NCBI RefSeq assembly: GCF_021044565.1
Contig: NZ_CP087997.1
Location: 2,728,001-2,792,000, forward strand
Direction of reading: 5' to 3'
Length of the DNA: 64,000 nucleotides
DNA from: Subtercola endophyticus
GTDB taxonomy: Bacteria > Actinomycetota > Actinomycetes > Actinomycetales > Microbacteriaceae
The notes beneath the pieces were generated by a model that was not told the DNA's origin, searched no databases, and saw nothing but the letters and a program-made list of their open reading frames with translations. The position numbers and the translations under genes are program-made. Below, piece by piece: positions 44,921 through 54,288 of this stretch; the stretch's first letter is position 1, and each line of letters begins with the position of its first letter.

Positions 44921-47229
44921 GCGGAGACCTCCTGTTCGGAGGCGGGAGCCCCGCCCTGCTCAGAGGCGAGAGCGCTGCCCTGCTCAGATGCGAGGGCCCC
45001 GTCGGCCGCGACAGCCTCATCGACAGCACCCGCCCCGTCGAGCAGCGCCGAAGCGGCGGCGTCGCCGGTCGCCGCTTGTATCGCGGTGATGGCGATGGTG
45101 TTCACGATGTCGGCGACCAGCGCGCCTCGCGAGAGGTCGTTGATCGGCTTGTTGAGCCCCTGCAGCACCGGGCCGACGGCGATCGCGCCGGCGCTACGCT
45201 GAACCGCCTTGTACGTGTTGTTGCCCGTATTGAGGTCGGGAAAGATGAACACCGTTGCGCGGCCGGCTACGTTCGAGTCGGGCATCTTGGCCGCAGCGAC
45301 CGCCGCGTCGGCCGCGGCGTCGTACTGAATCGGACCCTCGACGAGCAACTCCGGCCGGCGCTGCCGTACCAGCGCGGTGGCTTCACGAACCTTCTCGACG
45401 TCGGCACCGGCACCGGATGCCCCCGTGGAGTACGACAGCATCGCCACCCGAGGCTCGATTCCGAACTGCACCGCGGTCTCTGACGACGAGACAGCGATAT
45501 CGGCCAATTGCTCGGCTGTCGGATCGGGAATCACGGCGCAGTCGCCGTACACCAGCACTCGGTCGGCGAGCGCCATCAAGAAGACGCTCGACACCACCGA
45601 CACCTCGGGGCGCGTCTTGATGATCTCGAACGCCGGGCGAATGGTGTGCGCGGTGGTATGCGCCGCACCCGACACCATGCCGTCGGCCAGACCCAGCTGC
45701 ACCATCATCGTGCCGAAGTACGACACGTCGGTGACGGTATCGCGCGCCATGTCGAGGGTGATTCCGCGGTGGGCGCGGATGCTCGAGTACTCCGCCGCGA
45801 ACCGCTCTCGCAGCTCGGGGTCGAACGGACTGACGACGGCGGCCGCGTCGAGGTCTACCCCGAGGCTTCGGGCTCGGGAACGCACATCGTCTTCTTCGCC
45901 CAGAATGGTGAGCCGCGCTATGCCCCGAGTCAGCACGGTGGCCGCCGCGCGGAGCACCCGATCATCCGTTCCCTCGGGCAGCACGATGTGCTTCTTCACC
46001 GAGCGAGCCCGGTCGATGAGCCCGTACTCGAACATCAGCGGGGTCACGACGGCCGAAGAACTCACGTCGAGCAGTTCGAGCAGCCTGGCCCCGTCGACGT
46101 ATTGCTCGAAGAGAGCGAGGGCGCTGTCGTACTTGCGCTGTGAGTCGGCGGCGAGGCGGCCGCGGGTGCCGGTGATGCGCACCGCAGTGTCGTACGTGCC
46201 CAGGGGCGTCGTGATGATGGGGAGGGTCGTGTTCAGCCCGTCGATGAGCCGCTCGATGGGCTCGGGCAGCTCAAAACCGCCGTTCAGGATGATGCCCGAG
46301 ATGCTCGGAAAGTTCGCCGACGCGTTCGCCATGAGTACGGCGAGCATCACCTCAGTACGATCGCCGGGAATGACGACCACGGCACCGTCGGTGAGGCGCG
46401 GAAGCACATTGACGGTCGACATTCCCGCAATGAGAACCCCGAGTGCCTCACGCGCCAGGAGGCGCGGGTCGCCCTTGATCATGGTGCCGTGCGTCGACTC
46501 GACCAGATTCGCCATGCTCGGCGCTACCAGGAGCCGGTCTTCGGGAATCGACCAGACCGGAACCCGCGGTGCCCGGCGGCCGGGCGCGGCCGACACCGCG
46601 GCGGCGACACGAAGGCCGGCGAAGGCCTCACTGGCCGCGCGGCCGACAGCGTCTCTGATCTTCTCGAGGTTCTCGGGGTCCGAGCGATTCGCGACGATGC
46701 CGAGCAGGGTCGCGTGGGCGGCCTTCAACTCCACGAGCGCCAGCTCGGTGATGTGCCGCATGTCGTCAGGCGTGCGCGGTTCGGAGTGCCCCAGCATCTC
46801 GGTCGAACCCTGGCTCGCCCGCCCGCCGAGCACCAACAGCACGGGCGCACCGAGGTTCGCCGCGATGCGGGCGTTGAAGGTGAGCTCAGTGGGGCTGCCG
46901 ACGTCGGTGTAGTCGGAGCCGAGAATGACGACAGAATCGCAGAGCCGTTCGACCTCTTTATAGCGCTCGACGATGCGCGAAAGCGCCTCATCGGGGTCTT
47001 CGTGCACGTCGTCGTACGACACCCCGATGACCTGCTCGTAGCCGAGATCGATGCTGTCGTGCGCCAGCAGCATCTCGAGCACGTAATCGGGTTCGGAGAC
47101 CGACCGAGCGATCGGCCGGAACACACCGACCCGCCCGACACTGCGGCCGAGCACGTCGAGCACACCCAGCGCAATCGTCGACTTGCCCGAATGCCCTTCG
47201 GCTGAGGTGATGTAGATGCTGCGGGCCAC
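44917..47229 (-). CDS. pta: Phosphate acetyltransferase, long form
   Basis: It interconverts acetyl-CoA and acetyl phosphate. The N-terminal BioD-like P-loop domain has ITSAEGHSGKSTIALGVL, a DRTGG-type middle domain follows, and the C-terminal PTA_PTB catalytic domain has GTDDRVLRAAATVL and GMVSGAAHTTAHTIRPA. The GTG at 47229 is supported by AAGGAG at ideal spacing. A much longer open frame upstream is not coding. An Ala/Glu-rich repeat (ALASEQG) ends the protein. It is the first gene of the pta-ackA operon. Confidence 0.95.
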   Translation of the reverse strand: MARSIYITSAEGHSGKSTIALGVLDVLGRSVGRVGVFRPIARSVSEPDYVLEMLLAHDSIDLGYEQVIGVSYDDVHEDPDEALSRIVERYKEVERLCDSVVILGSDYTDVGSPTELTFNARIAANLGAPVLLVLGGRASQGSTEMLGHSEPRTPDDMRHITELALVELKAAHATLLGIVANRSDPENLEKIRDAVGRAASEAFAGLRVAAAVSAAPGRRAPRVPVWSIPEDRLLVAPSMANLVESTHGTMIKGDPRLLAREALGVLIAGMSTVNVLPRLTDGAVVVIPGDRTEVMLAVLMANASANFPSISGIILNGGFELPEPIERLIDGLNTTLPIITTPLGTYDTAVRITGTRGRLAADSQRKYDSALALFEQYVDGARLLELLDVSSSAVVTPLMFEYGLIDRARSVKKHIVLPEGTDDRVLRAAATVLTRGIARLTILGEEDDVRSRARSLGVDLDAAAVVSPFDPELRERFAAEYSSIRAHRGITLDMARDTVTDVSYFGTMMVQLGLADGMVSGAAHTTAHTIRPAFEIIKTRPEVSVVSSVFLMALADRVLVYGDCAVIPDPTAEQLADIAVSSSETAVQFGIEPRVAMLSYSTGASGAGADVEKVREATALVRQRRPELLVEGPIQYDAAADAAVAAAKMPDSNVAGRATVFIFPDLNTGNNTYKAVQRSAGAIAVGPVLQGLNKPINDLSRGALVADIVNTIAITAIQAATGDAAASALLDGAGAVDEAVAADGALASEQGSALASEQGGAPASEQEVSA

Positions 47230-47407
47230 GCGACTCCTTCGGCTGTCGGCGAAGCGGTCGTTCGCCTGTTCCAGACTATGGAGTCCCAGCCGCGAACGCA
47301 CTGCGAACGGCAATCTGTTCACTTCTCGGTGACCTTGCCGCCTGTGCATAACTTCGACGCTCGGCCTGAGGCCGGGCATCCTGCGTCGCGAGTAGCCGAA
47401 TCTGCCG

Positions 47408-47413
47408 CTAAAC
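47408..47413 (+). promoter_or_regulatory. -10 element of SRP RNA gene
   Basis: TAAACT lies 7-8 nt before the first paired base of the RNA. No good -35 is seen. Confidence 0.4.
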
Positions 47414-47419
47414 TTGTTG

Positions 47420-47510
47420 GTGGCTCCCCGCGTGGCGCCATCCAGGCCAACTCCCCCAGGGCAGAAATGCAGCAAGGGTAACCGGGCTCTGGCGGGTGCG
47501 CGGGGGGTCA
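47420..47510 (+). ncRNA. ffs: Signal recognition particle RNA, small bacterial type (4.5S-like)
   Basis: The conserved apical domain is clear: CCCCCAGGGCAG, GAAA tetraloop, then TGCAGCAAGGGTAAC. The AGCAAGG side of the symmetric loop and the GNRA loop are the Ffh-binding features. The outer stem is formed by CCCCGCG (47426-47432) and CGCGGGG (47499-47505). Size of about 90 nt fits the small form. Ends are approximate. tRNA-Ser follows 0.9 kb downstream; dnaX, a common neighbour, lies 8 kb upstream. Confidence 0.88.
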
Positions 47511-47524
47511 TTATTATTTGGCGC

Positions 47525-47662
47525 GCCGGCGCCCCTCCGGCGGGCGACGCTCCCCGCACGCATCCGGCGCCCCTCCGGCCGATGCCCGGTTCTGCGTTCC
47601 GCACACCGCCGGCGCCCCTCCGGCGGGCGTTACGCCCTACCCACACTCGGCGTCCCTCCGGC
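47525..47662. repeat. Four short hairpins CCGGCGCCCCTCCGG, about 40 bp apart
   Basis: Copies start near 47525, 47563, 47608 and 47647; the last has one change. Each can fold on itself (GCCGG/CCGGC). They fill the space between the SRP RNA and the SDR gene. Confidence 0.8.
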
Positions 47663-47700
47663 GAGTTGGCATCCGCGGCCAACAGGCGTTGTATTGAGGC

Positions 47701-48354
47701 ATGAGAATCGCCATCGCCGGAGGCCACGGAGCCATCGCCCTGCACATCGAACGCCAGCTCTCAGCGGCGAGTCACGAGGCGATTGCGATCATCCGCAATC
47801 CAGAACATGCCAGTGACGTGCTGGCCGCCGGCGGAATCCCCGTCATCATCGACCTTGAAAAGGTGGATGCCCGTACCCTCGCCACCGACCTGACGGGTGT
47901 CGACGCAGTGGTTTTCGCCGCCGGCGCGGGGCCAGGATCTTCGGCAGAGCGTAAGTTGACCGTCGACCGTGATGGCGCATTACTTCTTGCTGACGCGGCG
48001 GATCTTGCGGGCATCCGCCGCTACGTGCTCATCTCTGCGATGGGCGCGGACGGTTTCGATCCCGACTCCGACGACGTCTTTCAAATCTATCTGCGCGCGA
48101 AAGCCGAGGCCGATGCGGGCGTGCGTGAGCGCGATCTCGAGTGGACCATCATCCGGCCGGGCGGCCTCACCAACGAGCCCGGAACCGGTGAAGTCGAGCT
48201 CGCCGAATCGACCGGCCGCGGCACGATAACGCGCGAGGATGTCGCTTCGCTCGTCGTCGCATCCCTCCTCGACGGCATCGCCATCCGCGCCCAGTTCGAG
48301 GCGATCGAGGGCTCGACCCCCATCCCCGAGGCTCTGGCGGCCGTTCGCTACTAG
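47701..48354 (+). CDS. Atypical SDR, NAD(P)H-binding protein
   Basis: It has an N-terminal Rossmann motif MRIAIAGGHGAIA and the segment VDAVVFAAGAGPGS, then RRYVLISAMGAD and WTIIRPGGLTNEPG, as in YhfK/YwnB-like atypical SDRs of about 215 aa. These lack the full YxxxK and are thought to act as reductases or sensors; the substrate is unknown. GAGG stands close before the ATG. It is monocistronic. Confidence 0.85.
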   Translation: MRIAIAGGHGAIALHIERQLSAASHEAIAIIRNPEHASDVLAAGGIPVIIDLEKVDARTLATDLTGVDAVVFAAGAGPGSSAERKLTVDRDGALLLADAADLAGIRRYVLISAMGADGFDPDSDDVFQIYLRAKAEADAGVRERDLEWTIIRPGGLTNEPGTGEVELAESTGRGTITREDVASLVVASLLDGIAIRAQFEAIEGSTPIPEALAAVRY

Positions 48355-48431
48355 GCCCGGAGCGTTGCCGCGATCGAGGATGCCGTAGGATGCTCTTTGG
48401 CCGTTTCTGCTCCGACAGAAGCTGCCCGCCA

Positions 48432-48519
48432 GGAGGATTCGCCTAGTGGCCTATGGCGCACGCTTGGAAAGCGTGTTGAGTGAAAGCTCTCGGGGGTTCG
48501 AATCCCCCATCCTCCGCCA
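48432..48519 (+). tRNA. tRNA-Ser (anticodon GGA)
   Basis: The acceptor stem is GGAGGAT/ATCCTCC, the anticodon loop is TTGGAAA (GGA) in stem CACGC/GCGTG, and a long variable arm marks the class II type. The T arm GGGGGTTCGAATCCCCC is perfect. The discriminator G is followed by an encoded CCA. Confidence 0.96.
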
Positions 48520-48638
48520 CCTGCCCAGTTGTCAAACCTTCGTCGGGAAAAAAGCGCGAGCATGACCGTAATCGCAGCAATCATCTCCCGAACGGGTCGT
48601 GGACGTGTGGCCCCCCTGGCCGTAACGTCACCATCGTG

Positions 48639-50096
48639 GTGAACTCTACGACAGATGTCATTTCCGACCGGCAGAGGGATCTTCTCTCCCGGCCGCTCCG
48701 CCCGCGACTGATCACGGCCGTGCTGGCGCTGGCGGGGCTGAGCGCCTCGTTCATGAGCACGCTGGTCATTCCGATTCAGCCGCAGCTGCCACAGCTCTTA
48801 GGGGCGAGCAAAGACGACACGACGTGGGTGATCACCGCGACACTGCTGTCTGCGGCCATCATCACGCCCATCGCAGGGCGCCTCGGCGACCTTTACGGCA
48901 AACGCCGCGTCGTCATCGTGCTTCTCGGTGTGCTTGTCATCGGCTCGGTGATCTGCGCATTCTCGACCAGTCTCGTACCGATGATCGTGGGCCGGGCACT
49001 GCAAGGCGCGGTCACGGGCGTGATTCCGCTCGGAATCGCCATTCTTCGCGATGTGCTGCACCGCGACAAGCTCGGGGGCGCGATCGCTCTGGTCAGCGCG
49101 ACGCTCGGAGTGGGTGGCGCCCTCGGCTTACCAATCAGCGCGCTCATAATTCAGAATTTCGATTGGCACGCGATCTTCTGGTTGTCGGTCGTTCTCGCCC
49201 TCGTCGTCTTGGTGCTCGTCGTCATCGTGGTGCCGCCCAGTGTGCTTCGGTCACCGGGCACGTTCGATCTCGTCGGCGCTATCGGCCTGGCTATCGGCCT
49301 GAGCGCGATACTGCTCGCCGTTTCCAAAGGCAGTTCCTGGGGCTGGGCCTCGGTGGAAACGATCGGATGCGCCGCCGGCGGTCTTGCCGTGCTCGTTGTC
49401 TGGGCGCTCTACGAACTGCGGCAGGCGAGTCCGCTTGTAGACCTGCGGGTCGCTGCACGTCCCGCCGTCTTGCGCACCAACCTCGCGTCGATTGCGATGG
49501 GATTCGCGCTCTTCGGTAACAGCATCGCCTTTCCGCAGCTTCTCGAGCTGCCGGTGGCGTCAGGGGTGGGTTTGGGCCTCGGCATCCTGGCCGCAAGTCT
49601 GGTGATGATGCCGAGCGGCTTGGCCATGATGGCCATGTCGCCCGTTTCGGCCAGACTCATTTCGACCTTCGGTGCACGGATTCTGCTCGCGGTCGGCGCG
49701 TGTCTTCTCGCCGTGAGCTACATCTTGGCGCTCTTTCTCATGACGGCGGTCTGGCAGATTCTGCTGGTGGCCATCATCGCCGGGTTTGGTGCGGGCCTGG
49801 GATACGCTGCGATGCCCACTCTGATCATGCAGTCGGTGCCGGCCACCGAGAGCGCGGCCGCAAACGGCTTGAACGCGTTGATGCGTTCACTCGGCACAAC
49901 CATCGCGGCGGCCGTCATCGGGTCGATTCTCGCAACCGTTGCGGTGCAGGTCGGCTCGATCTCGGTGCCGACCGTCGGCGGATTCCGGCTCGTTTTCGCG
50001 ATCGCGGCCGCCGTCTCGCTCGGTTCCGCCGTGATCGCTCTGACGATTCCGCGGCACGAAGAGCACTATGAAGAGCAGCCGGCTCTTCCCGACTGA
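48639..50096 (+). CDS. MFS transporter, DHA2 (EmrB/QacA) type
   Basis: It is a proton-driven exporter with about 14 membrane helices. Motif A appears as GRLGDLYGKRRVV and motif C as IPLGIAILRDV. Substrates of this family are drugs or metabolites; none can be named. The start is uncertain: tandem GTG codons at 48636 and 48639 lack a ribosome-binding site, but TAACGT lies about 12 nt upstream and a leaderless message is possible. It stands 120 bp after tRNA-Ser. Confidence 0.85.
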   Translation: MNSTTDVISDRQRDLLSRPLRPRLITAVLALAGLSASFMSTLVIPIQPQLPQLLGASKDDTTWVITATLLSAAIITPIAGRLGDLYGKRRVVIVLLGVLVIGSVICAFSTSLVPMIVGRALQGAVTGVIPLGIAILRDVLHRDKLGGAIALVSATLGVGGALGLPISALIIQNFDWHAIFWLSVVLALVVLVLVVIVVPPSVLRSPGTFDLVGAIGLAIGLSAILLAVSKGSSWGWASVETIGCAAGGLAVLVVWALYELRQASPLVDLRVAARPAVLRTNLASIAMGFALFGNSIAFPQLLELPVASGVGLGLGILAASLVMMPSGLAMMAMSPVSARLISTFGARILLAVGACLLAVSYILALFLMTAVWQILLVAIIAGFGAGLGYAAMPTLIMQSVPATESAAANGLNALMRSLGTTIAAAVIGSILATVAVQVGSISVPTVGGFRLVFAIAAAVSLGSAVIALTIPRHEEHYEEQPALPD

Positions 50097-50291
50097 ATTC
50101 GGGTAGCAAGCCGAGCTCCGCGGTGAACGCGCTCGAAGGGCTGCCGCCCAGCGCCGTCACATCGCCGCCTGCGTGACGAGAAACTGACACCCGCTCGCAG
50201 CACAACACCGCATGCGAGCGCAAGAGCTGGATTCTCTGTGAGAACCCTCACTACACTGGCACAACTTCGCCCGAAGCCGAAGGAGCCTGCC

Positions 50292-51464
50292 ATGAGCGAT
50301 TCCACCCTGCCGCCCGAGCCCGACGAGCCGCCGGTCACACCGCCGCCGCCGGCCGCCCCACCGCCAGTCTCCCCGCCAGCAGCGGCCCCGCCAGCACCCT
50401 CCCCACCGCCAGTCTCCCCGCCGGCAGCGGCCCCGCCGGCAGCCGCCCCGCCGCCAGGCTACGCCCCCGCGTACACCCCGAACTACGGCGCCCCACAACC
50501 ACCGACACCGGCGAACCCCTACGGCCCCCCACAACCCCCCACCCCGCAGAACCCCTACGGCCCCCCACAACCCCCTGCCCCGCAGAACCCCTACGGCGCC
50601 CCGCCGCCCGCGGCCCCCGAGGGCCGCACCAACGTGCTGGCGATCGTCTCGCTCATCCTCGGCATCGTTTCGTACTTCACGGGATTCTTCCTGGCCATCG
50701 GCGCCATCATCACCGGCCACATCGCGCTGAGCCAGATCAAGAAGACCGGCGGCAAGGGCCGCGGCATGGCCCTCGGCGGTCTGATTCTGGGCTACGTGAG
50801 CATCGTCGTCGGCATCATCGTCACGATTCTCGTCATCGTGCTCATCATCGCCGCCGGCGCCACCACTGCCGCCAACGAGAAGGCCCTGAATGACTATCTG
50901 AACTCCATGACAGCGATTCCGCAGCCGAGCGACACCGACTTCGACGTGCCGACGGCGCCGACCGGTGACCTGTCGTTCGGCGCCGGTCAGGAGATTTTTC
51001 CGACCGACACCGCCACCTTCGCCGAGACGTTCTCGCTCGACCCCGCGTGGACCGTGAAGACGCCCGACACCGGCGGCGGAAACTGGTCGTACACCTCCAA
51101 CGACGGCCAGTGCACGCTGAAGTTCTACCAGGGCGCCCTCGGCGACAGCGTGGACATCGCCGACGGCGACGACCTGAAGACCACCGACAACTTTCTCACC
51201 TACGTCGATAACGCGACGGCAGCCGATGAAGCGCAATACGCCGACTCCGACAGCATCGCGTACCAGTACATCGGCTCGAGCGACCAGGTCGCAACGCGCA
51301 CCCTGACCGGCACCGACAACGACGGAACCAACTGGATCACCTCCGCCCGCGCCTTCACCCAGCTCGAGCAGGGCATGTACTTCGACCTGACCTGCCAGCC
51401 GGCTACCGACTTGACGAAGGTGTACAAGAGCGTGCTCGCCGAGACGTCGATCGTCGTCGACTGA
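50292..51464 (+). CDS. DUF4190-type membrane protein with Pro-rich N-terminus
   Basis: About 105 residues of Pro/Ala/Tyr repeats, including three copies of NPYG(P/A)PQPP, precede two membrane helices (DUF4190: LAIVSLILGIVSYF; GGLILGYVSIVVGIIV). An extracytoplasmic domain of about 190 residues follows with two Cys. Function is unknown. GAAGGAG is perfectly placed before the ATG at 50292. Confidence 0.82.
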   Translation: MSDSTLPPEPDEPPVTPPPPAAPPPVSPPAAAPPAPSPPPVSPPAAAPPAAAPPPGYAPAYTPNYGAPQPPTPANPYGPPQPPTPQNPYGPPQPPAPQNPYGAPPPAAPEGRTNVLAIVSLILGIVSYFTGFFLAIGAIITGHIALSQIKKTGGKGRGMALGGLILGYVSIVVGIIVTILVIVLIIAAGATTAANEKALNDYLNSMTAIPQPSDTDFDVPTAPTGDLSFGAGQEIFPTDTATFAETFSLDPAWTVKTPDTGGGNWSYTSNDGQCTLKFYQGALGDSVDIADGDDLKTTDNFLTYVDNATAADEAQYADSDSIAYQYIGSSDQVATRTLTGTDNDGTNWITSARAFTQLEQGMYFDLTCQPATDLTKVYKSVLAETSIVVD

Positions 51465-51507
51465 CCGCTGTGACGCAGACCGTTACCGCGCGAGAGCCGC
51501 GCTGCCG

Positions 51508-52734
51508 CTACGACGCGACAGCCGCGCGGCTGCGTGGCAGCACTGCGACCGAGAACACTGCCGTGATGAAAACCGACCCGCCGACCACGAGGGGAATCGT
51601 GAACTCACCGTGCAGGCTCGCCACCGCGCCCGCCCCCAGAGTGCCGAACGCGATTCCGAGCGTCATGGCACTGACCACCCAGGCGTTCGCTTCGGTGAGC
51701 CCCGCGCGCGCGCTCAGCTGCTCCACCGTCTCGAAGATCTGGGTGAGCGTCGGTGGCAGCAGGAGGCCGGCGACCAGGGCGGCGACGAGATATGCCGCTG
51801 GCGGCATATGGTCGAACGCGAGCGGAATGTAGAGCAGGGCAAGCAGCAGACCGCACACCGGCATCGCTCGACGAGCGGCGATCTTCAGCGGGCGCACCGC
51901 AATCACAGCGGCACCGATCAGCGCCCCGAAGGCATTCGCCGCGAGCGCCCAGCCCGAGAACCCGGCGAACGAGGAGTCTTCGAAAACCGTGACGACGATG
52001 GTCAGGGCTCCCACGGGAACCCCGACTCCGAAGGTGAACAGCACGATCGGCAAAAAGGCGGCGTTCCGCAGAGGAGAAGGATGCCCCGCCCCACGTGCTC
52101 GCTCTGAACCCGTCTCGTGCTGATGAGTCGGTGCCCCAGCCGATCGCGACACCGGATGCACGGCGAACGCCACGGCACCGGCCAGCCCGAGCAGGCCCGC
52201 GAACACCACGTTTCCGGTGGATCCGAACGCGGCGATGCCCAGCACGGTGAGCAGCGGACCAACGATGAACATCACCTCTTGCGCACCCGCATCGAGACTG
52301 AAGGCCGCTTTCAGCGTGCGGCCCTCGCCGAGCATCCGGGGCCAGAGCGTGCGCAGCGACGGCTCGAGCGGAGGCGTGAAGAGACCGGCGAGGAGCGCGC
52401 AGAGCACCGCAGCCACGGGGAGTGCGGCGGCAGTGACGGCAAGGCCGACGAACGCCGCTGCACTCACAATGGCCGAAGCGAGCAGCACACGGGTCTGACC
52501 GGCGCGGTCGATGCGCCGGCTGAGTAACGGCTGCCCGACTGCGCTGGCCACGATGTACGCAGCGGTCATGACTCCGGCGAGCGTGTACCCGCCGCCTTGA
52601 AGGCGCACGAGCTGAACGATCGCCAGCGACGACATGGCCGTCGGCAGCCGCCCCACCAGCGACGAAACGAGCAGGTACACCGTTCCGCGGGTGCGCAGCA
52701 CGACCCCGAGCGGATTCACTTCACCGTCGCCCAC
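51508..52734 (-). CDS. MFS transporter, 12 helices
   Basis: It is a major-facilitator protein of 408 aa with SRRIDRAGQTRVLL as motif A. A short loop rich in His/Glu/Gly separates the two halves. The GTG at 52734 is used, and another GTG lies 5 codons in. It is convergent with the DUF4190 gene. The substrate cannot be named. Confidence 0.82.
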   Translation of the reverse strand: MGDGEVNPLGVVLRTRGTVYLLVSSLVGRLPTAMSSLAIVQLVRLQGGGYTLAGVMTAAYIVASAVGQPLLSRRIDRAGQTRVLLASAIVSAAAFVGLAVTAAALPVAAVLCALLAGLFTPPLEPSLRTLWPRMLGEGRTLKAAFSLDAGAQEVMFIVGPLLTVLGIAAFGSTGNVVFAGLLGLAGAVAFAVHPVSRSAGAPTHQHETGSERARGAGHPSPLRNAAFLPIVLFTFGVGVPVGALTIVVTVFEDSSFAGFSGWALAANAFGALIGAAVIAVRPLKIAARRAMPVCGLLLALLYIPLAFDHMPPAAYLVAALVAGLLLPPTLTQIFETVEQLSARAGLTEANAWVVSAMTLGIAFGTLGAGAVASLHGEFTIPLVVGGSVFITAVFSVAVLPRSRAAVAS

Positions 52735-52828
52735 CTACGCCCCCGCCCGTTCACTCCACGCTCCGCCCGTTCACGCCCCGCCCGTTCGCCCCGGGCGCCT
52801 CCAGTGCGCTCGCGAGAGCGACTCCCCC

Positions 52829-52864
52829 GGACGAGAGCGACCGATGCACCCCTCGCTCTCGTCC
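52829..52864. repeat. Hairpin family D, copy 2
   Basis: GGACGAGAGCGA and TCGCTCTCGTCC are perfect 12-bp arms with a 12-nt loop. Confidence 0.88.
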
Positions 52865-52920
52865 GCAAGTCTCGCTTTCGCCAAAGAGGCGGGTCGCGAG
52901 GTGACGGCGGCAAACGAAAT

Positions 52921-53085
52921 CGGCGAAACGCGGCGACCGCGTTCGTCGCGTTTCGCGTTTGGGCCCACGCCTCCCGGAGGCTCCGACCGCCGGTTACGGC
53001 GGTTGGAGGGGGAGGTGGGGAGAGCGGCCACTACCTAAGACCGAGCATCCAGTCGCACTGTGCGCCGCAGAAGCGGCGGCGCACC
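52921..53085. repeat. Composite hairpin element E1
   Basis: It contains the inverted repeat GCGAAACGCG/CGCGTTTCGC (52923-52956), a G-rich core that starts TGGGCCCACGCC, the segment GCATCCAGTCGCAC, and a terminal hairpin GTGCGCCGC/GCGGCGCAC (53060-53084). All parts recur in E2 (63386-63550) in a different arrangement. Confidence 0.85.
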
Positions 53086-53097
53086 GATAAGCACGGC

Positions 53098-53301
53098 TCA
53101 GCCCAGCTCGCGCTCGGTGATGTCGTCGGAGTGCATCGCGATCCACACTTCGGCCGCGTGCCGGTCGGCGAGCTGCTTGAGGAGCTTGCCGTTCGGGCTC
53201 TCGACGATGAACGGCCGTTCGCCGTGACCGTTCTCTTCGCGAATGTTCGCAACGTGAACGTCGCCGATCCAGATCTCGTCAGAATTTTTCGATTCGGCCA
53301 T
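53098..53301 (-). CDS. Small hypothetical protein, 67 aa
   Basis: It is a compact acidic protein (IWIGDVHVANIREENGHGE; HAAEVWIAMHSDDITE) without a recognised family. The amino-acid make-up is balanced, unlike the shadow frames nearby. GTGGG lies a few bases before the ATG. It diverges from the K+ channel gene after 20 bp, so their promoters overlap. Confidence 0.6.
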   Translation of the reverse strand: MAESKNSDEIWIGDVHVANIREENGHGERPFIVESPNGKLLKQLADRHAAEVWIAMHSDDITERELG

Positions 53302-53321
53302 GCACCCACAATACTCAATGC

Positions 53322-54164
53322 ATGAGTACAGAGCGCGGAGCGAATCCGCGCATGACGCAACAACGCTGGCAGGCCCTGACGAACTGGCCGCTGACGGGCG
53401 CCGCTGTGCTCTTTCTCGTCGCCTACTCGTTCAAAGTCATCTTGAATCAGCCGGGCTTCACCCAGACCTTTCTGTACGCGGTGATGATCGTCGTCTGGGC
53501 GGCCTTTCTCATCAACTACATCATCAACGTCGTGCTCGCAGGGCCGACCAGAGCCCAGTGGGTGCGCAAGAACTGGTATCAGATTCCCATCACGCTGCTG
53601 CCCGCGCTCGAACCCCTGCGGCTGCTAAGGCTGGTCAAACTCACCGATCTGCTGCCGAGCAAAACCGAGGGCAACCGGCTGCGCAGCCGCATCGGCCTGT
53701 ATGTCATCTCCACGCTGGTGCTGGTGATCTACGTCGGCGCGCTCGGGGTGCTGGATGCCGAGCAGAACGCTCGCGGAGCGAACATCCTGACTCTGGGTGA
53801 CGCCCTCTGGTGGGCTATCGTCACGGTCACGACGGTCGGCTACGGAGACTATGTGCCCATCACTACGCAAGGTCGCCTCATCGCGGCGGCGCTGATGCTC
53901 ACCGGAGTCGCTCTGATCGGTACCATCACCGGCACCTTGGCGTCGTTCCTCGGCGAGCGTTCCCGGGCTCACGATGACGCTCGACTCACGGCGAGCAAGA
54001 AGCAGGTCGACGACCTTGCCGTACAGATCGCACGGCTGGAGCAGCTGATGCTGCCCCGCGGCGATTCCGCGGCCGACACGCCGGCAAGACCGGCAGCAGC
54101 CCCGGCAGCACCAGCGGCAGCATCACCGCAAAACGCGACGGGCGAGGCGTCGGCCGACGACTGA
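53322..54164 (+). CDS. Voltage-gated-like potassium channel
   Basis: The selectivity filter TVTTVGYGDYVP is intact, with a pore helix (LWWAIV) and flanking helices. A short S4-like segment (LEPLRLLRLVKL) has three Arg and one Lys. A C-terminal coiled coil (KKQVDDLAVQIARLEQLM) probably assembles the tetramer. An Ala/Pro tail ends the protein. MSTERGANPRM is the start; ATG at 53352 is an alternative. Confidence 0.88.
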   Translation: MSTERGANPRMTQQRWQALTNWPLTGAAVLFLVAYSFKVILNQPGFTQTFLYAVMIVVWAAFLINYIINVVLAGPTRAQWVRKNWYQIPITLLPALEPLRLLRLVKLTDLLPSKTEGNRLRSRIGLYVISTLVLVIYVGALGVLDAEQNARGANILTLGDALWWAIVTVTTVGYGDYVPITTQGRLIAAALMLTGVALIGTITGTLASFLGERSRAHDDARLTASKKQVDDLAVQIARLEQLMLPRGDSAADTPARPAAAPAAPAAASPQNATGEASADD

Positions 54165-54288
54165 AAACCGCCTCCGTGTCCCCCTAAATGCGGCCTATAC
54201 ACGGCGGGTCGCATAAGCGACACTGGTCAGCAGACCCCGCGCCGGGGGGAACCGGTGCGTGGCGCCAGTGCACAAAAAGGGGGTGAAG

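Larger units (their letters stand above)
52735..53097. other. Intergenic 363 bp composed of hairpin elements
   Basis: It holds CCGCCCGTTC repeats (52743-52790), hairpin D copy 2 and composite element E1. Reading frames through it give Arg-rich translations that are repeat artefacts, not genes. Confidence 0.7.

Noticed and set aside
47230..47745. Longer pta frame
   Set aside because: It would run antisense through the SRP RNA gene and repeats; the GTG with AAGGAG at 47229 is clearly the start.
48432..48519. Integration site at tRNA-Ser
   Set aside because: No integrase and no repeated tRNA 3' end were found within the window.
52597..53325. Plus-strand frame through the intergenic repeats
   Set aside because: It has Arg-rich composition, consists of elements D and E1, and overlaps the small gene at 53098.
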